From: Firmicutes bacterium UBA6811
GTDB lineage: Bacteria; Bacillota; SHA-98; UBA4971
DNA: 41,377 nucleotides
Direction: 5' to 3'
NCBI GenBank assembly: GCA_002452295.1
Contig: DKEX01000014.1
Coordinates: 185 to 41,561 of the forward strand
Made by a program: the position numbers and the translations under genes. Below the pieces are notes generated by a model. The model did no database searches and was not told the origin of the DNA. It saw only the letters and a list, made by a program, of their open reading frames with translations. Position 1 is the first letter of the stretch. Each line of letters starts with the position of its first letter. Of the stretch, positions 23,965 through 32,676 are shown piece by piece.

Positions 23965-25698
23965 TCACGCCCTGTCATTACACCGCCCCGCAAGCCACGC
24001 ACGCAGTCGGTCGAGGGGCCAGGCGTTTATGACGTGAGGCCGCTCGAGCCAGCCCCGCCTCGCGACGCCGACGCCGAAGACCATGTAGCCGAGCTGGTCG
24101 AAGCCGTGGGAGTCGGTGTTCACGGCGAGCACGGCCCCTGCGTCCCTCGCCCTGCGCGCCCACCCGGAGTCGAGGTCCAGACGCTCGGGATAAGCGTTGA
24201 TCTCCAGCGCGACGCGACAGCGGGCCGCATCCTCAATGACCTTCTCCATGTCCACCTCGTAGGCGTCGCGCCTGCCCAGCACCCTTCCGGTGGGGTGGCC
24301 CAGAATGTCCACGTTCTCGTTTCTCAGAGCCTGGATGATCCTCCCGGTCATGGCCTCCTTCGGCTGCCTGAAGGATGAATGCACCGAGGCGACCACGACG
24401 TCCAGCCGGGAGAGCACCTCGTCGGAGAGGTCAAGGCTGCCGTCTTTCTTGATGTCAACCTCGATGCCGGAGAGCACCGTGATGCCGTCGAGGTGGCGGT
24501 CGAGGTCGGCGATGAACTCGACCTGCCTCAGCACCTCGTCCTCGGAGAGACCTCCCGCGATTCCGAGAGACTTCGAGTGGTCGCAGATGGCGATATACTC
24601 GTATCCGCGCTCCCTCGCCGCCTCAGCCATGGCCCTTATGGAGGACGCACCGTCGCTCCAGTCGCTGTGCACGTGGAGGTCGCCGAGGATGTCCTTCTCC
24701 TGGACGAGCACGGGAAGCCTGTCCTCCATCGCCGCCTCGATCTCACCCGTATCCTCCCGGATCTCCGGCGGCACATACTGAAGCCCCAGCGCGGCGTAAA
24801 TGTCCTCCTCGCCGGCCACGGAAAGCTGCTCGCCGCTCTCGCGGAAGACCCCGTGCTCGTTGATCTTGAGGCCCAGGTCGCGCGCGATCCCGCGAAGCCT
24901 GGCGTTGTGGGCCTTCGACCCCGTGGCGTGATGGAGCGCCGCCACAAACTCGGCCGGCGGGACCACCCAGACATCGACGTTCACGCCGCCGTGCGTGACG
25001 AAGGCGCCCCGCTCCTCGCCTCGCGAGAGCGCCTCCGACACCTCATGCCACGCGCTCACAGCGCCCATCACCCGCTCGCCGCTCAGGGACCCCACCACGA
25101 TGTCCAGGTCGCCGCAGGTCTCGCGCCATCTCCGGAGGCTCCCGGCCGCGGCCGCCTCACGGACCCCGTCCACCTGGGATATCCTCTCCAGGAGCGACCT
25201 TGCCAGCATCACGGCGACCCCCAGGGGGACCCTGGTCCAGTGATCCTGACGCAGCCTTTGTATGGCCCGGAGGATGTTCTCCTCGGACTTCGCCCCCATG
25301 CCCGGGACGTCCTTCAGCAGGCCGCTCCGCGCGGCCTGCTCGAGATCGTCGACGCTCGCAACCCCGAGGTGCCGGAAGAGGGCAAATGCGGTGCGGGGGC
25401 CGATGCCCGGGATCCTCAGCATGTCCCGCAGCCCGGGCGGCACCTCTGTTTTCAGGTCCTCGAGGAGCTTGAGCTTGCCGGTGCTCGCGAATTCGGCGGT
25501 CTTCTTCTCGATGGCCTCACCTATCCCCTCGACGTTCTTGAGCCTTCCCTCGGCGGCAAGGGCTGCCGCATCGCCAGGAAGGCTCTCAATCGTGTCCGCT
25601 GCGCGCCGGTAGGCGCGTATCTTGAAGGGGTTCTCGCCCTTGAGCTCGAGAAGGTCCGCAAGCTCGCGAAACATGGAGGCTACTTGGGCGTTATCCAT
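23965..25698 (-). CDS. polX: DNA polymerase X family protein with PHP domain
   Basis: 577 aa. The N-terminal DNA-polymerase-beta-like half contains GENPFKIRAYRRAADTIESL, helix-hairpin-helix motifs (VEGIGEAIEKK, IPGIGPRTAFALFRHLG, VPGMGAKSEENI) and the nucleotidyl-transfer motif GSLRRWRETCGDLDIVV. The C-terminal PHP domain begins near residue 340 (LGDLHVHSDWSDG) and gives 3'-5' exonuclease / AP-endonuclease activity. The expected role is base-excision repair. The ATG at 25698 follows GGGGGTGAGG. It lies between cvpA and ytpB in one operon. Confidence 0.95.
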   Translation of the reverse strand: MDNAQVASMFRELADLLELKGENPFKIRAYRRAADTIESLPGDAAALAAEGRLKNVEGIGEAIEKKTAEFASTGKLKLLEDLKTEVPPGLRDMLRIPGIGPRTAFALFRHLGVASVDDLEQAARSGLLKDVPGMGAKSEENILRAIQRLRQDHWTRVPLGVAVMLARSLLERISQVDGVREAAAAGSLRRWRETCGDLDIVVGSLSGERVMGAVSAWHEVSEALSRGEERGAFVTHGGVNVDVWVVPPAEFVAALHHATGSKAHNARLRGIARDLGLKINEHGVFRESGEQLSVAGEEDIYAALGLQYVPPEIREDTGEIEAAMEDRLPVLVQEKDILGDLHVHSDWSDGASSIRAMAEAARERGYEYIAICDHSKSLGIAGGLSEDEVLRQVEFIADLDRHLDGITVLSGIEVDIKKDGSLDLSDEVLSRLDVVVASVHSSFRQPKEAMTGRIIQALRNENVDILGHPTGRVLGRRDAYEVDMEKVIEDAARCRVALEINAYPERLDLDSGWARRARDAGAVLAVNTDSHGFDQLGYMVFGVGVARRGWLERPHVINAWPLDRLRAWLAGRCNDRA

Positions 25699-25721
25699 GG
25701 CCTCACCCCCGCTCCTCACCG

Positions 25722-26306
25722 TTACGCCCGGTCCTTCGGCGACAGCCTGGGCCCCGGCTCGCCGGGCGCGCTATCGTGCCCGCCGCCGTTGCGTTCGTCC
25801 TTCCGCTCGATGAACCGAGGCACCCCCGTCGGAAGCACTTCCTCGATCTTGCTATAGATCATGGGAGATGCGTCAAGGAATTCGCGGGCGATGGAGGAGG
25901 AGTCGATGACCTCGCGGACACCCTTGACGGGAAGCGCGTACAGAACGAGCAGGGTCACAGCCACGATCACCGCGCCCTTGACGAGGCCGAACAGCGCGCC
26001 GCCGGCCGCGTCCAGCCACGACACCGGAGTGTAGCGCACGAGCCGGCCCCAGACCCATTCCGCGACCGTCACGGCAAGCCCGACGCCGACGCATATGGCG
26101 ACGAACCCAAGGATGTTGGCGACGGCCCGGGACACCACGAAGAAGTCCAGGAGGAACGTGCCCGCCTGCTCATAGTACTGAAAGCCCAGCACGACCGCGG
26201 CAACAAGCCCCGCAAGGCCGAGCACCTGACGGACAAGGCCCTGCCGAAGCCCGGCGACGGCCATGAGGCCCACGAAGGCCAGGATGAGAAGGCTGAGCCA
26301 GTCCAT
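25722..26306 (-). CDS. CvpA-family membrane protein
   Basis: 194 aa with four transmembrane segments (MDWLSLLILAFVGLMAVAGL, GLAGLVAAVVLGFQYY, ILGFVAICVGVGLAVTVAEW and ALFGLVKGAVIVAVTLLVLY). This is the CvpA/colicin-V-production fold, known as YshB in Bacillus. The molecular role is unknown. The ATG follows GGAGGG. The zapA-cvpA-polX order is the standard Bacillota arrangement, which supports the call. The C-terminal 30 residues are polar. Confidence 0.9.
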   Translation of the reverse strand: MDWLSLLILAFVGLMAVAGLRQGLVRQVLGLAGLVAAVVLGFQYYEQAGTFLLDFFVVSRAVANILGFVAICVGVGLAVTVAEWVWGRLVRYTPVSWLDAAGGALFGLVKGAVIVAVTLLVLYALPVKGVREVIDSSSIAREFLDASPMIYSKIEEVLPTGVPRFIERKDERNGGGHDSAPGEPGPRLSPKDRA

Positions 26307-26320
26307 ACCAAGCGCCCTCC

Positions 26321-26626
26321 TTATCTGGCTTCCTCGACCATGTGCATGAGCTCCTCATAGCGGCCCTTGAGCTTCTCCAGCTCGTCAGCAAGGGACAGGC
26401 AGACCAGAATCGCCGCCCGGCTTCGGGCGAGCCTGGGGTTCGTGGCGAGTGCGGCGCGAATGCGCTCGTCCACGGCCTTTGCCAGCAGCTTCACATACTC
26501 CGGGTCAGCGTCGGCCCGGATGGTGTACTCCTCATCCATAATGCTCACTGTAACCCGGTTCTTCTTGATTTCGGCCCCACCCGTGCCCCAGTCCCTGGCT
26601 GCCCCGCGAATATCATCGCCCGCCAA
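26321..26626 (-). CDS. zapA: Cell division protein ZapA
   Basis: 101 aa. ZapA bundles FtsZ filaments at the division site. It shows NRVTVSIMDEEYTIRADADP (N-terminal beta sheet) and AAILVCLSLADELEKLKGRY (dimerisation coiled coil). The start is TTG at 26626 with AGGAGG 10 bases upstream; longer frames run into the upstream permease gene. It starts 16 bases after oppC ends. ZapA normally follows pheT in this phylum, so the ABC genes between them look inserted. Confidence 0.92.
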   Translation of the reverse strand: MAGDDIRGAARDWGTGGAEIKKNRVTVSIMDEEYTIRADADPEYVKLLAKAVDERIRAALATNPRLARSRAAILVCLSLADELEKLKGRYEELMHMVEEAR

Positions 26627-26642
26627 GCGCCTGGCACCTCCT

Positions 26643-27617
26643 CTACTCACGCAACCTCGGGTCCAGTGCATCGCGCAGCCCGTCGCCGAACAGGTTGAAC
26701 GCGAGCACCGTAATCATTATAGCAAGACCCGGGTACACTGAAAACCACGGCGCGAATCGAAGATAGCCCTTGCCGATGGAAATCATCTGGCCCCAGCTCG
26801 GCGTGGGCGGCTGCGCCCCGAGCCCGAGGAAACTCAAGCCCGCCTCAGCCATTATTGCACCCGGAATGCCGAGGGTCACCGAGACTATGATGGGCGCAAG
26901 GCAGTTCGGAAGGACGTGTTTCGCGATGATGCGCAGGTCGCTCTCGCCCACCGCTTTCGCGGCTTCGACGAACTCGCGGCCTCTCACCGCAAGCACCTGC
27001 CCGCGCACAAGGCGCGCCATTCCGGCCCAGCCCACGATCCCGAGGGCTATGAACACGTTGTAGATCCCGGGCCCCAGGGCGAACATGATCGCTATTGCGA
27101 ACAGCAAGTCTGGAAAAGCGAACATCATGTCGGTGATGCGCATTATCACGTTGTCAACGCCGCCGCCGAAGTAACCCGATATCGCCCCCAGCGTCACACC
27201 GATGGCGAGAGAGATCGCTTCCGCAACGAAACCCACGCTGAGAGAGATGCGCGAGCCGTATATTATGCGGCTGGCGATGTCTCGTCCCAGGTCGTCGGTG
27301 CCGAGCGGGTACTCACGAGAAGGCGGCTTGAGCTGGTCGTCAAGAGACTGCTTGTACGGGTCGTACGGCGCGATGTAAGGAGCGGATACGGCCACCAGCA
27401 TGAGTACGATGATGACCACGAGGCCTGCCATGGCAAGCCTGTTCCGGCGGAGCCTCCTCCACGCGTCCAGGTACAGCCCCTCCGCCCGCTCCGTGTGCTG
27501 CGGTGCGGCCGGCACGGTGCCGGTGCCGGTGCCGGGGCCGGGGCTGGTCCTGGGGCCGATCGCCCCTGGGCCGGAGGCTGCACGCGGACCCTTACCCGGG
27601 GTGCCTGCAGGTATCAT
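26643..27617 (-). CDS. Peptide/nickel-type ABC transporter permease (OppC/DppC)
   Basis: 324 aa. An N-terminal TM helix lies at about 65-85, followed by APYDPYKQSLDDQLKPPS, the typical OppC loop PLGTDDLGRDIASRIIYGSR, and a binding-protein-dependent transport domain with the EAA loop EAAKAVGESDLRIIAKHVLP. The first 40 residues are a Gly/Pro/Thr low-complexity extension encoded by GCCGGT-type repeats, not part of the family. Start ATG 27617. It pairs with OppB upstream, and no ATPase gene is present. Ligand unknown. Confidence 0.93.
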   Translation of the reverse strand: MIPAGTPGKGPRAASGPGAIGPRTSPGPGTGTGTVPAAPQHTERAEGLYLDAWRRLRRNRLAMAGLVVIIVLMLVAVSAPYIAPYDPYKQSLDDQLKPPSREYPLGTDDLGRDIASRIIYGSRISLSVGFVAEAISLAIGVTLGAISGYFGGGVDNVIMRITDMMFAFPDLLFAIAIMFALGPGIYNVFIALGIVGWAGMARLVRGQVLAVRGREFVEAAKAVGESDLRIIAKHVLPNCLAPIIVSVTLGIPGAIMAEAGLSFLGLGAQPPTPSWGQMISIGKGYLRFAPWFSVYPGLAIMITVLAFNLFGDGLRDALDPRLRE

Positions 27618-27662
27618 ACGTCCAACGCTCCCTGAGTGTGATTCCAGGTTTTCATTCCTGCC

Positions 27663-28592
27663 CTAGCCCTCGGACGAGTAACGTATCCTCGGGTCCAGGA
27701 AGGCGTACGATATATCGACAAGGAGGTTCGCCACGACGAACACCACCGCTGTGAAGAGCACGGTGCCCTGGATGAGCGTGTAATCACGATAGTAGATGCC
27801 GTCATACGCCAGCCTTCCGAGCCCCGGTATGCAGAACACCGTCTCTGTCAGGATGGCCCCGGTCATGAGGCCGCCAAGCTGCATGCCCACTATCGTGACC
27901 ACCGGGATCATGGCGTTCTTCAGAGCATGCTTGAAGATGACAACCCTCTCCGAAAGCCCCTTGGACCGTGCCGTGCGGATGTAGTCCTGCCTCACCACCT
28001 CGAGCAGGCTCGACCGCGTCATCCTGGCGATGCTGGCGGCGTACCTTATCCCGAGGGTGATTGCGGGCAGCACCAGGTACTTCGCCCCATAGTAGCCGGA
28101 TATCGGCAGCCACCTCAGCTTCAGGCCGAAGAGGATCTGCAGGAGCAGCCCGAACCAGAAGAGCGGCACGGATATCCCCGCGAGCGCGGTCACCATGGCG
28201 ATGTGGTCGAAGGCCGAGTACTGCTTGACCGCGGAGATGATCCCCACGGTGAGGCCCATTGCCAGCCCGACGAACATCGCGGAGGAAGCCAGCTTCGCCG
28301 TGGCGGGGAGCCTCTGCATTATGGCCCGGGTAACCGGCTCTTTCGTGTGGAACGATCTTCCCAGATCCCCGCGAACGGCCCCCCACAGAAAGCGCACGTA
28401 CTGGACGGGCAGGGGGTCGTTTAGACCGTACTCCTCTCTGATCCGCTCGATGGTGGCCGGGTCGGCCCTCTTTTCGAACATCATTATCACAGGGTCCCCC
28501 GGCACCCAGTTCATGAGCAGAAACGTGATGAGCGTTATCCCGATGAGCACGGGAACTGTGGAGATAACGCGCTTGCCGACGTATTCGAGCAT
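27663..28592 (-). CDS. Peptide/nickel-type ABC transporter permease (OppB/DppB)
   Basis: 309 aa with six transmembrane helices. The opening MLEYVGKRVISTVPVLIGI and LLMNWVPGDPV, the EAA loop TARSKGLSERVVIFKHALKN and the C-terminal DISYAFLDPRIRY are classic OppB features. The ATG at 28592 follows GAGGGGTGG; the longer open frame upstream lacks a start signal. It forms the membrane channel together with the OppC-type protein 45 bases downstream. Confidence 0.94.
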   Translation of the reverse strand: MLEYVGKRVISTVPVLIGITLITFLLMNWVPGDPVIMMFEKRADPATIERIREEYGLNDPLPVQYVRFLWGAVRGDLGRSFHTKEPVTRAIMQRLPATAKLASSAMFVGLAMGLTVGIISAVKQYSAFDHIAMVTALAGISVPLFWFGLLLQILFGLKLRWLPISGYYGAKYLVLPAITLGIRYAASIARMTRSSLLEVVRQDYIRTARSKGLSERVVIFKHALKNAMIPVVTIVGMQLGGLMTGAILTETVFCIPGLGRLAYDGIYYRDYTLIQGTVLFTAVVFVVANLLVDISYAFLDPRIRYSSEG

Positions 28593-28796
28593 GCTGCCAC
28601 CCCTCGCAGGCTGCCGCAAGGTGCCGGGAGCGTCCCCCGTTTCAGCCGGGCGCCCGCTGTGCCGGCGCCTCGCGGCACCTCTCACGCGCGTCGCCTCGCC
28701 CGGGCGATTATCTCGGCGCCCGGCGGGGCGGCGCGCGTCTGCTGCATGCGTCTACCGCCTTACTCTGCTCTGGCCGCTACGCTTCGTACCTTGCCC
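28593..28796. other. Intergenic region between binding-protein and permease genes
   Basis: 204 bases with several overlapping GC-rich inverted repeats. One may attenuate permease expression relative to the binding protein, as often seen in ABC operons. No gene is visible. Confidence 0.35.
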
Positions 28797-30398
28797 TTAC
28801 TTCTTCTTGTCGAGCCACACGTGTTTGTAGCTCATGACGCCCGTCGGGTGCATCGTAAGCCCTTTCACGTAAGGCTGCCTCAGCATGAAGTCCTTGTAGT
28901 ATAGGAGCGGCACCACCGCCGCGTCATCGTGGACGATGATCTTCTCCGCGGCCCGGTAGAACGCGATCCTCTCATCCATGTCGGAGATGGTCCGCGCCTG
29001 GGTGAGCAGGGCGTCCACCTTGGAGTTGGAGTAGTTGCTCGAGAAGCCCCTGGACTGACTCGAGTGGAACCACACGTACAGGAAATTGTCCGGGTCGCCG
29101 ATATCCGCCCACCAGTTGCTGAAGCAGCAAGGTATCGTGCCCTGCTTACGGGCCTGCCGGTAGGAGGCGGAGTCGACCTGCACGATCTTGAGGTCTATGC
29201 CGACCTCCTTGAGCATGGCCTGCACCGCCTCGTTGCGCCGCAGCACGGTGTCGCTCTTGGTCTGCCACGACTCGATGGTGAACCCCTCGGGGTACCCGGC
29301 ATCCTTCAGAAGCTCTTTTGCCTTGGCGGGGTTGTACTCAGTGCCGGGGAAGTGGGGGTTGAAACCGGGAAGCCCGGGGCACAGGAAGCTATTGGCGACG
29401 GTGGCGCGGCCTCCGGTGAACACCTTATCCACGAGGGCCTTCTTGTCGATGGCCATGGCGAAGGCCTTGCGCACGCGCACGTCCTTGAGGTATGGGTCGT
29501 TCACGTTGAGGTTGTAGAAATAAATGTTCAGCGGGGTGCCCGACAGGATCTTGTCCTTGAACGCCGGGTCTTGCGCGACCCTCATGAAGTCGCTATCGGG
29601 AATGCTCGTCACATCTATGGTCCCGTTTTCGAACTCCAACATCGCCGTTGCGCTGTCGGGGATGACACGCATCTCGATGGCATCGAGATACGGAAGATCC
29701 TTCTCGAAGTAGTCCTTGTGCTTCTTGAGCACCAGGATGCTGTCACGCACCCACCTGTCGATCTTGAACGGCCCGGTGCCGATGGGGCGGAGAGCCCAGT
29801 TCTCTCCGGCCGCCTTGCACGCCTTCTCCGGGAATATGGACATCGCCGGCACGGCCAGGTTCGAGAGGAACGGGGCGTACGGGTACTCGAGCGTGAACTG
29901 GAACGTGTAGTCGTCGATGATCTTGAACCCTGCAAGCTCCTTGGCCTTGCCCTCCATCATCTCGGTCGCGCCGACGATCTGCTCGATGCACCAGGTGTTC
30001 GCGGCCTTCGTGGCCGGGTTCAGCATGCGCTCAAAAGTGAACTTGACGTCCTTCGCCGTGAGCTCGGTTCCGTCATGGAACTTGACGCCCTTGCGCAGCT
30101 TGCACGTGTACGTCTTTCTGTCAGCACTTATCGCCGGCATGGACTCGAGAAGCTCCGGCTCCAGCTTAAGGCTATCCCTTTCGTATCTCACGAGGGTGTT
30201 GTAGATCTCGCGGGACAGGTTGTAGATGAGGAACGTCGTATCGATCTGGGGGTCGATTCCGGGCGGGTCCGCGCCAAGGTAGTCATGGAGTATTCCGCCG
30301 TACTTCGGAGTCTCGCCCGCGGACCAGGCGACCTGGCCCGTCGCCATCATGGCCACCACAACGACAACAAGACACAGCCATCTCCGGAACAACGACAT
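28797..30398 (-). CDS. Extracellular solute-binding protein family 5 (peptide-binding)
   Basis: 533 aa. Its N-terminal signal sequence has the hydrophobic core LCLVVVVVAMMATG and an AWSA-like type I cleavage site. The SBP family 5 pattern follows: YGGILHDYLGADPPGIDPQ, LRKGVKFHDGTELTAKDVKF, PIGTGPFKID, and NLNVNDPYLKDVRVRKAFA followed by MAIDK. There is no lipobox cysteine after the signal, unlike most Gram-positive binding proteins, so the product should be soluble outside the membrane. The ATG at 30398 follows GAGGAGG. Likely ligands are oligopeptides or dipeptides; nickel cannot be excluded. Confidence 0.92.
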   Translation of the reverse strand: MSLFRRWLCLVVVVVAMMATGQVAWSAGETPKYGGILHDYLGADPPGIDPQIDTTFLIYNLSREIYNTLVRYERDSLKLEPELLESMPAISADRKTYTCKLRKGVKFHDGTELTAKDVKFTFERMLNPATKAANTWCIEQIVGATEMMEGKAKELAGFKIIDDYTFQFTLEYPYAPFLSNLAVPAMSIFPEKACKAAGENWALRPIGTGPFKIDRWVRDSILVLKKHKDYFEKDLPYLDAIEMRVIPDSATAMLEFENGTIDVTSIPDSDFMRVAQDPAFKDKILSGTPLNIYFYNLNVNDPYLKDVRVRKAFAMAIDKKALVDKVFTGGRATVANSFLCPGLPGFNPHFPGTEYNPAKAKELLKDAGYPEGFTIESWQTKSDTVLRRNEAVQAMLKEVGIDLKIVQVDSASYRQARKQGTIPCCFSNWWADIGDPDNFLYVWFHSSQSRGFSSNYSNSKVDALLTQARTISDMDERIAFYRAAEKIIVHDDAAVVPLLYYKDFMLRQPYVKGLTMHPTGVMSYKHVWLDKKK

Positions 30399-30513
30399 GC
30401 TTATCCCTCCTCGTCTACTGGTTGAGCATATCTATTCTACGGTGCGGCTCCGATTACCTCCCTCAAAACGGCGCCCCACACGAATTTTGGCTCCGAGGGG
30501 CAGGATGAGCAGC

Positions 30514-30540
30514 GAGGGAGTGACGGCGAGTCACTCCCTC
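30514..30540 (-). terminator. Hairpin spanning the pheT stop codon
   Basis: Perfect 11-bp GAGGGAGTGAC/GTCACTCCCTC with a 5-base loop. The pheT TGA lies inside it. No T-run follows, so it may be a weak terminator or a 3'-end barrier. Confidence 0.5.
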
Positions 30541-32663
30541 ACGGTGGCCTCCAGCTTCTCTGCCAGGGCCTCGCAGATCGCAGCATGTGCCCTCTCCACG
30601 TCCTCGTCGGTGAGCGTGCGCTCCGGGCTCCGGTAGGTGATCGAGAACGCGAGGCTCCTGTGGCTGTCCGGCACCTGCGGCCCCTCGTAAACGTCGAACA
30701 GCCTGACGTCCTCCACGAGGCCCGCACCGCCAGACACCATCACGTCAAGTATCCGCGCGCTCTCCACCTCGCGGCGCGCCACAACAGCCATGTCCCTCAC
30801 CACCGCCGGGAACCTCGCGAGGGGCTCCACGCGGCGCCCAGCGGCCTCCCTCGCAGTGAGGATGGCAGCGAGGTCGAGCTCGGCGACCAGAGTCCGCCTC
30901 TTGAGGCCGGACGCCTCCTGGATGTCGGGGTGCAGCTCGCCGAGGAAGCCCATGTCAGCTTCAGCGGCCCCCGCCACGACCCTCGCGGTCCTCCCGGGGT
31001 GCAGGGATGGGTGGCTCGCCCTCACGAACCTTGCGCCACGCACGCCGAGACCCTCGAGGAGCGCCTCGACGACGCCCTTGAGGTCGAAGAACCCGGCGTC
31101 GGGGACATTGCGCTGCCAGGTGGGCTCGGCCATCTTCCCCATGATGGCCAGGCCGATCTTCGTCGGCTCGAGGGGCAGCAAGCCCTCGCCCGACGCACCG
31201 CCCGGCTCCGCGTCTGCCCCGGTGCCATCGGGATGCCCGACGCCATCCCGCACCAGGTATATCCTGGCTATCTCATAGATGGCCACGTCATCCTCGCGAC
31301 GCGCGGCGTTTCGTTTCAGGACATCGAGAAGGCTCACGAGGAGCGTCGTCCTCATCATCGTATAGTCGCTGGAAAGAGGGTTGGAGATCCTGACCGCCCG
31401 CTTTTCGAGCTCGTCCTCGGGCAGCCGAATCTCGCGGCATGCGTCGAGGCTCGTGAATGTGATGGTTTCGACCTCGGAAAGCCCACACGCCCTGAGGATC
31501 TCGCCGGCCTTCGCGGCCGCCTTCCGCGCCGGATCCGGGCGCACCTCGGGGGGGGCGCCCTTCGGCAGGGTGGGCTCTATCCTGTCGTACCCGTGTAGCC
31601 TCGCGATCTCCTCGACGAGGTCCTCCTCGCGGGACACGTCCCGGCGGTGGTCGGGGACGAGCACCTGGTAAGAGCCGCCGTCCTGTGGCTCGACCACGAA
31701 CCCCAGCCTCATCAGGATGCCCTTCATCTCGTCGGCCGGGATCTCGATGCCAAGCAGGTAGTTCACGCGATCCGGGCGCAAGCGGACGTGCACTGGGGCC
31801 TCTTCACCCGGGTATGCGTCCACCCTCCCGGGGGCGATCCTCCCCGACCCGATTGCGGCGATTAGCGATGCGGCGCGGTCGGCCCCGACGCGGGCGTTCT
31901 CAGGCCACAGGCCGCGCGAGAACCTGCCAGACGCCTCGGTGCGCATCCGAAGCGCCCGCGAGGTGCGCCATACGCTCACCCCATCGAAGTTCGCCGACTC
32001 AAGGAGCACCGTCGTGGTCCTCTCGCTGACCTCGGTGTCGAGGCCTCCCATCACGCCGGCCACGGCCACCGGCCGATTCGCATCAGCGATGACCAGCATG
32101 TCCTCGTCAAGCCTGCGCTCCTCACCATCGATGGTGGTGATGGACTCACCGGGCGCCGCCCGCCGCACGATGATGCGGTGTCCGGCGAGGAGGTCGTAGT
32201 CGAAAGCGTGAAGCGGCTGGCCAAGCTCGAGCATGACGTAGTTGGTGGCGTCCACGATGTTGTTTATGGGCCGGATGCCCGAGGATGCGAGCCGCGCCTG
32301 CATCCAGGCGGGCGACGGGCCGATCTTCACGTCCGTCACAATCCTGGCGATGTAGCGGCGGCAAAGATCGGGCGCGGCGATCTCCACGGTGGCAATGTCC
32401 TCTGCGGCGACGCCCTCCTCGGGAACCGCAAGGTCGGGGGGGCAGAGCGACAGCGAGAATGCGGCCGCCGCCTCGCGCGCGATGCCTAAGACGTTCAGAA
32501 GGTCAGGGCGGTTGTGCGTTATCTCGAAATCGAAGACGGCGTCATCGCCCTCGCCCGTTAGCGCCTCCACGGCCACGCCTGTCATCGTGAGCACACGGTC
32601 GACCTCCGCGGCCGGGGGAAGCCCTGGAACGAGCTCTTTCAGCCATTCATATGGGACAAGCAT
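30531..32663 (-). CDS. pheT: Phenylalanyl-tRNA synthetase beta subunit lacking the OB-fold domain
   Basis: 710 aa, against roughly 800 for ordinary bacterial PheT. The start MLVPYEWLKELVPGLP is followed at 47-54 by EITHNRPD. In the full-length protein this motif comes only after an approximately 110-residue EMAPII-like tRNA-binding OB domain, so that domain is cleanly absent. The B3/B4 editing module (IVDATNYVMLELGQPLHAFD), the B5 domain and the C-terminal FDX-ACB anticodon-binding domain (PAVVRDMAVV, YRSPERTLTDEDV) are present. ATG 32663 has GGGAGGG at 7 bases; an in-frame TTG at 32669 is too close to it. It lies 13 bases after pheS. Confidence 0.95.
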   Translation of the reverse strand: MLVPYEWLKELVPGLPPAAEVDRVLTMTGVAVEALTGEGDDAVFDFEITHNRPDLLNVLGIAREAAAAFSLSLCPPDLAVPEEGVAAEDIATVEIAAPDLCRRYIARIVTDVKIGPSPAWMQARLASSGIRPINNIVDATNYVMLELGQPLHAFDYDLLAGHRIIVRRAAPGESITTIDGEERRLDEDMLVIADANRPVAVAGVMGGLDTEVSERTTTVLLESANFDGVSVWRTSRALRMRTEASGRFSRGLWPENARVGADRAASLIAAIGSGRIAPGRVDAYPGEEAPVHVRLRPDRVNYLLGIEIPADEMKGILMRLGFVVEPQDGGSYQVLVPDHRRDVSREEDLVEEIARLHGYDRIEPTLPKGAPPEVRPDPARKAAAKAGEILRACGLSEVETITFTSLDACREIRLPEDELEKRAVRISNPLSSDYTMMRTTLLVSLLDVLKRNAARREDDVAIYEIARIYLVRDGVGHPDGTGADAEPGGASGEGLLPLEPTKIGLAIMGKMAEPTWQRNVPDAGFFDLKGVVEALLEGLGVRGARFVRASHPSLHPGRTARVVAGAAEADMGFLGELHPDIQEASGLKRRTLVAELDLAAILTAREAAGRRVEPLARFPAVVRDMAVVARREVESARILDVMVSGGAGLVEDVRLFDVYEGPQVPDSHRSLAFSITYRSPERTLTDEDVERAHAAICEALAEKLEATVRE

Positions 32664-32676
32664 GTCCAAACCCTCC

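Noticed and set aside
24379..25857. Plus-strand open frame of 492 codons across polX
   Set aside because: Shadow of polX, no ribosome site, His/Leu/Arg-biased composition typical of antisense frames.
28929..30425. Plus-strand open frame of 498 codons opposite the binding-protein gene
   Set aside because: Antisense shadow; the minus-strand product has a signal peptide and clear SBP family 5 motifs.
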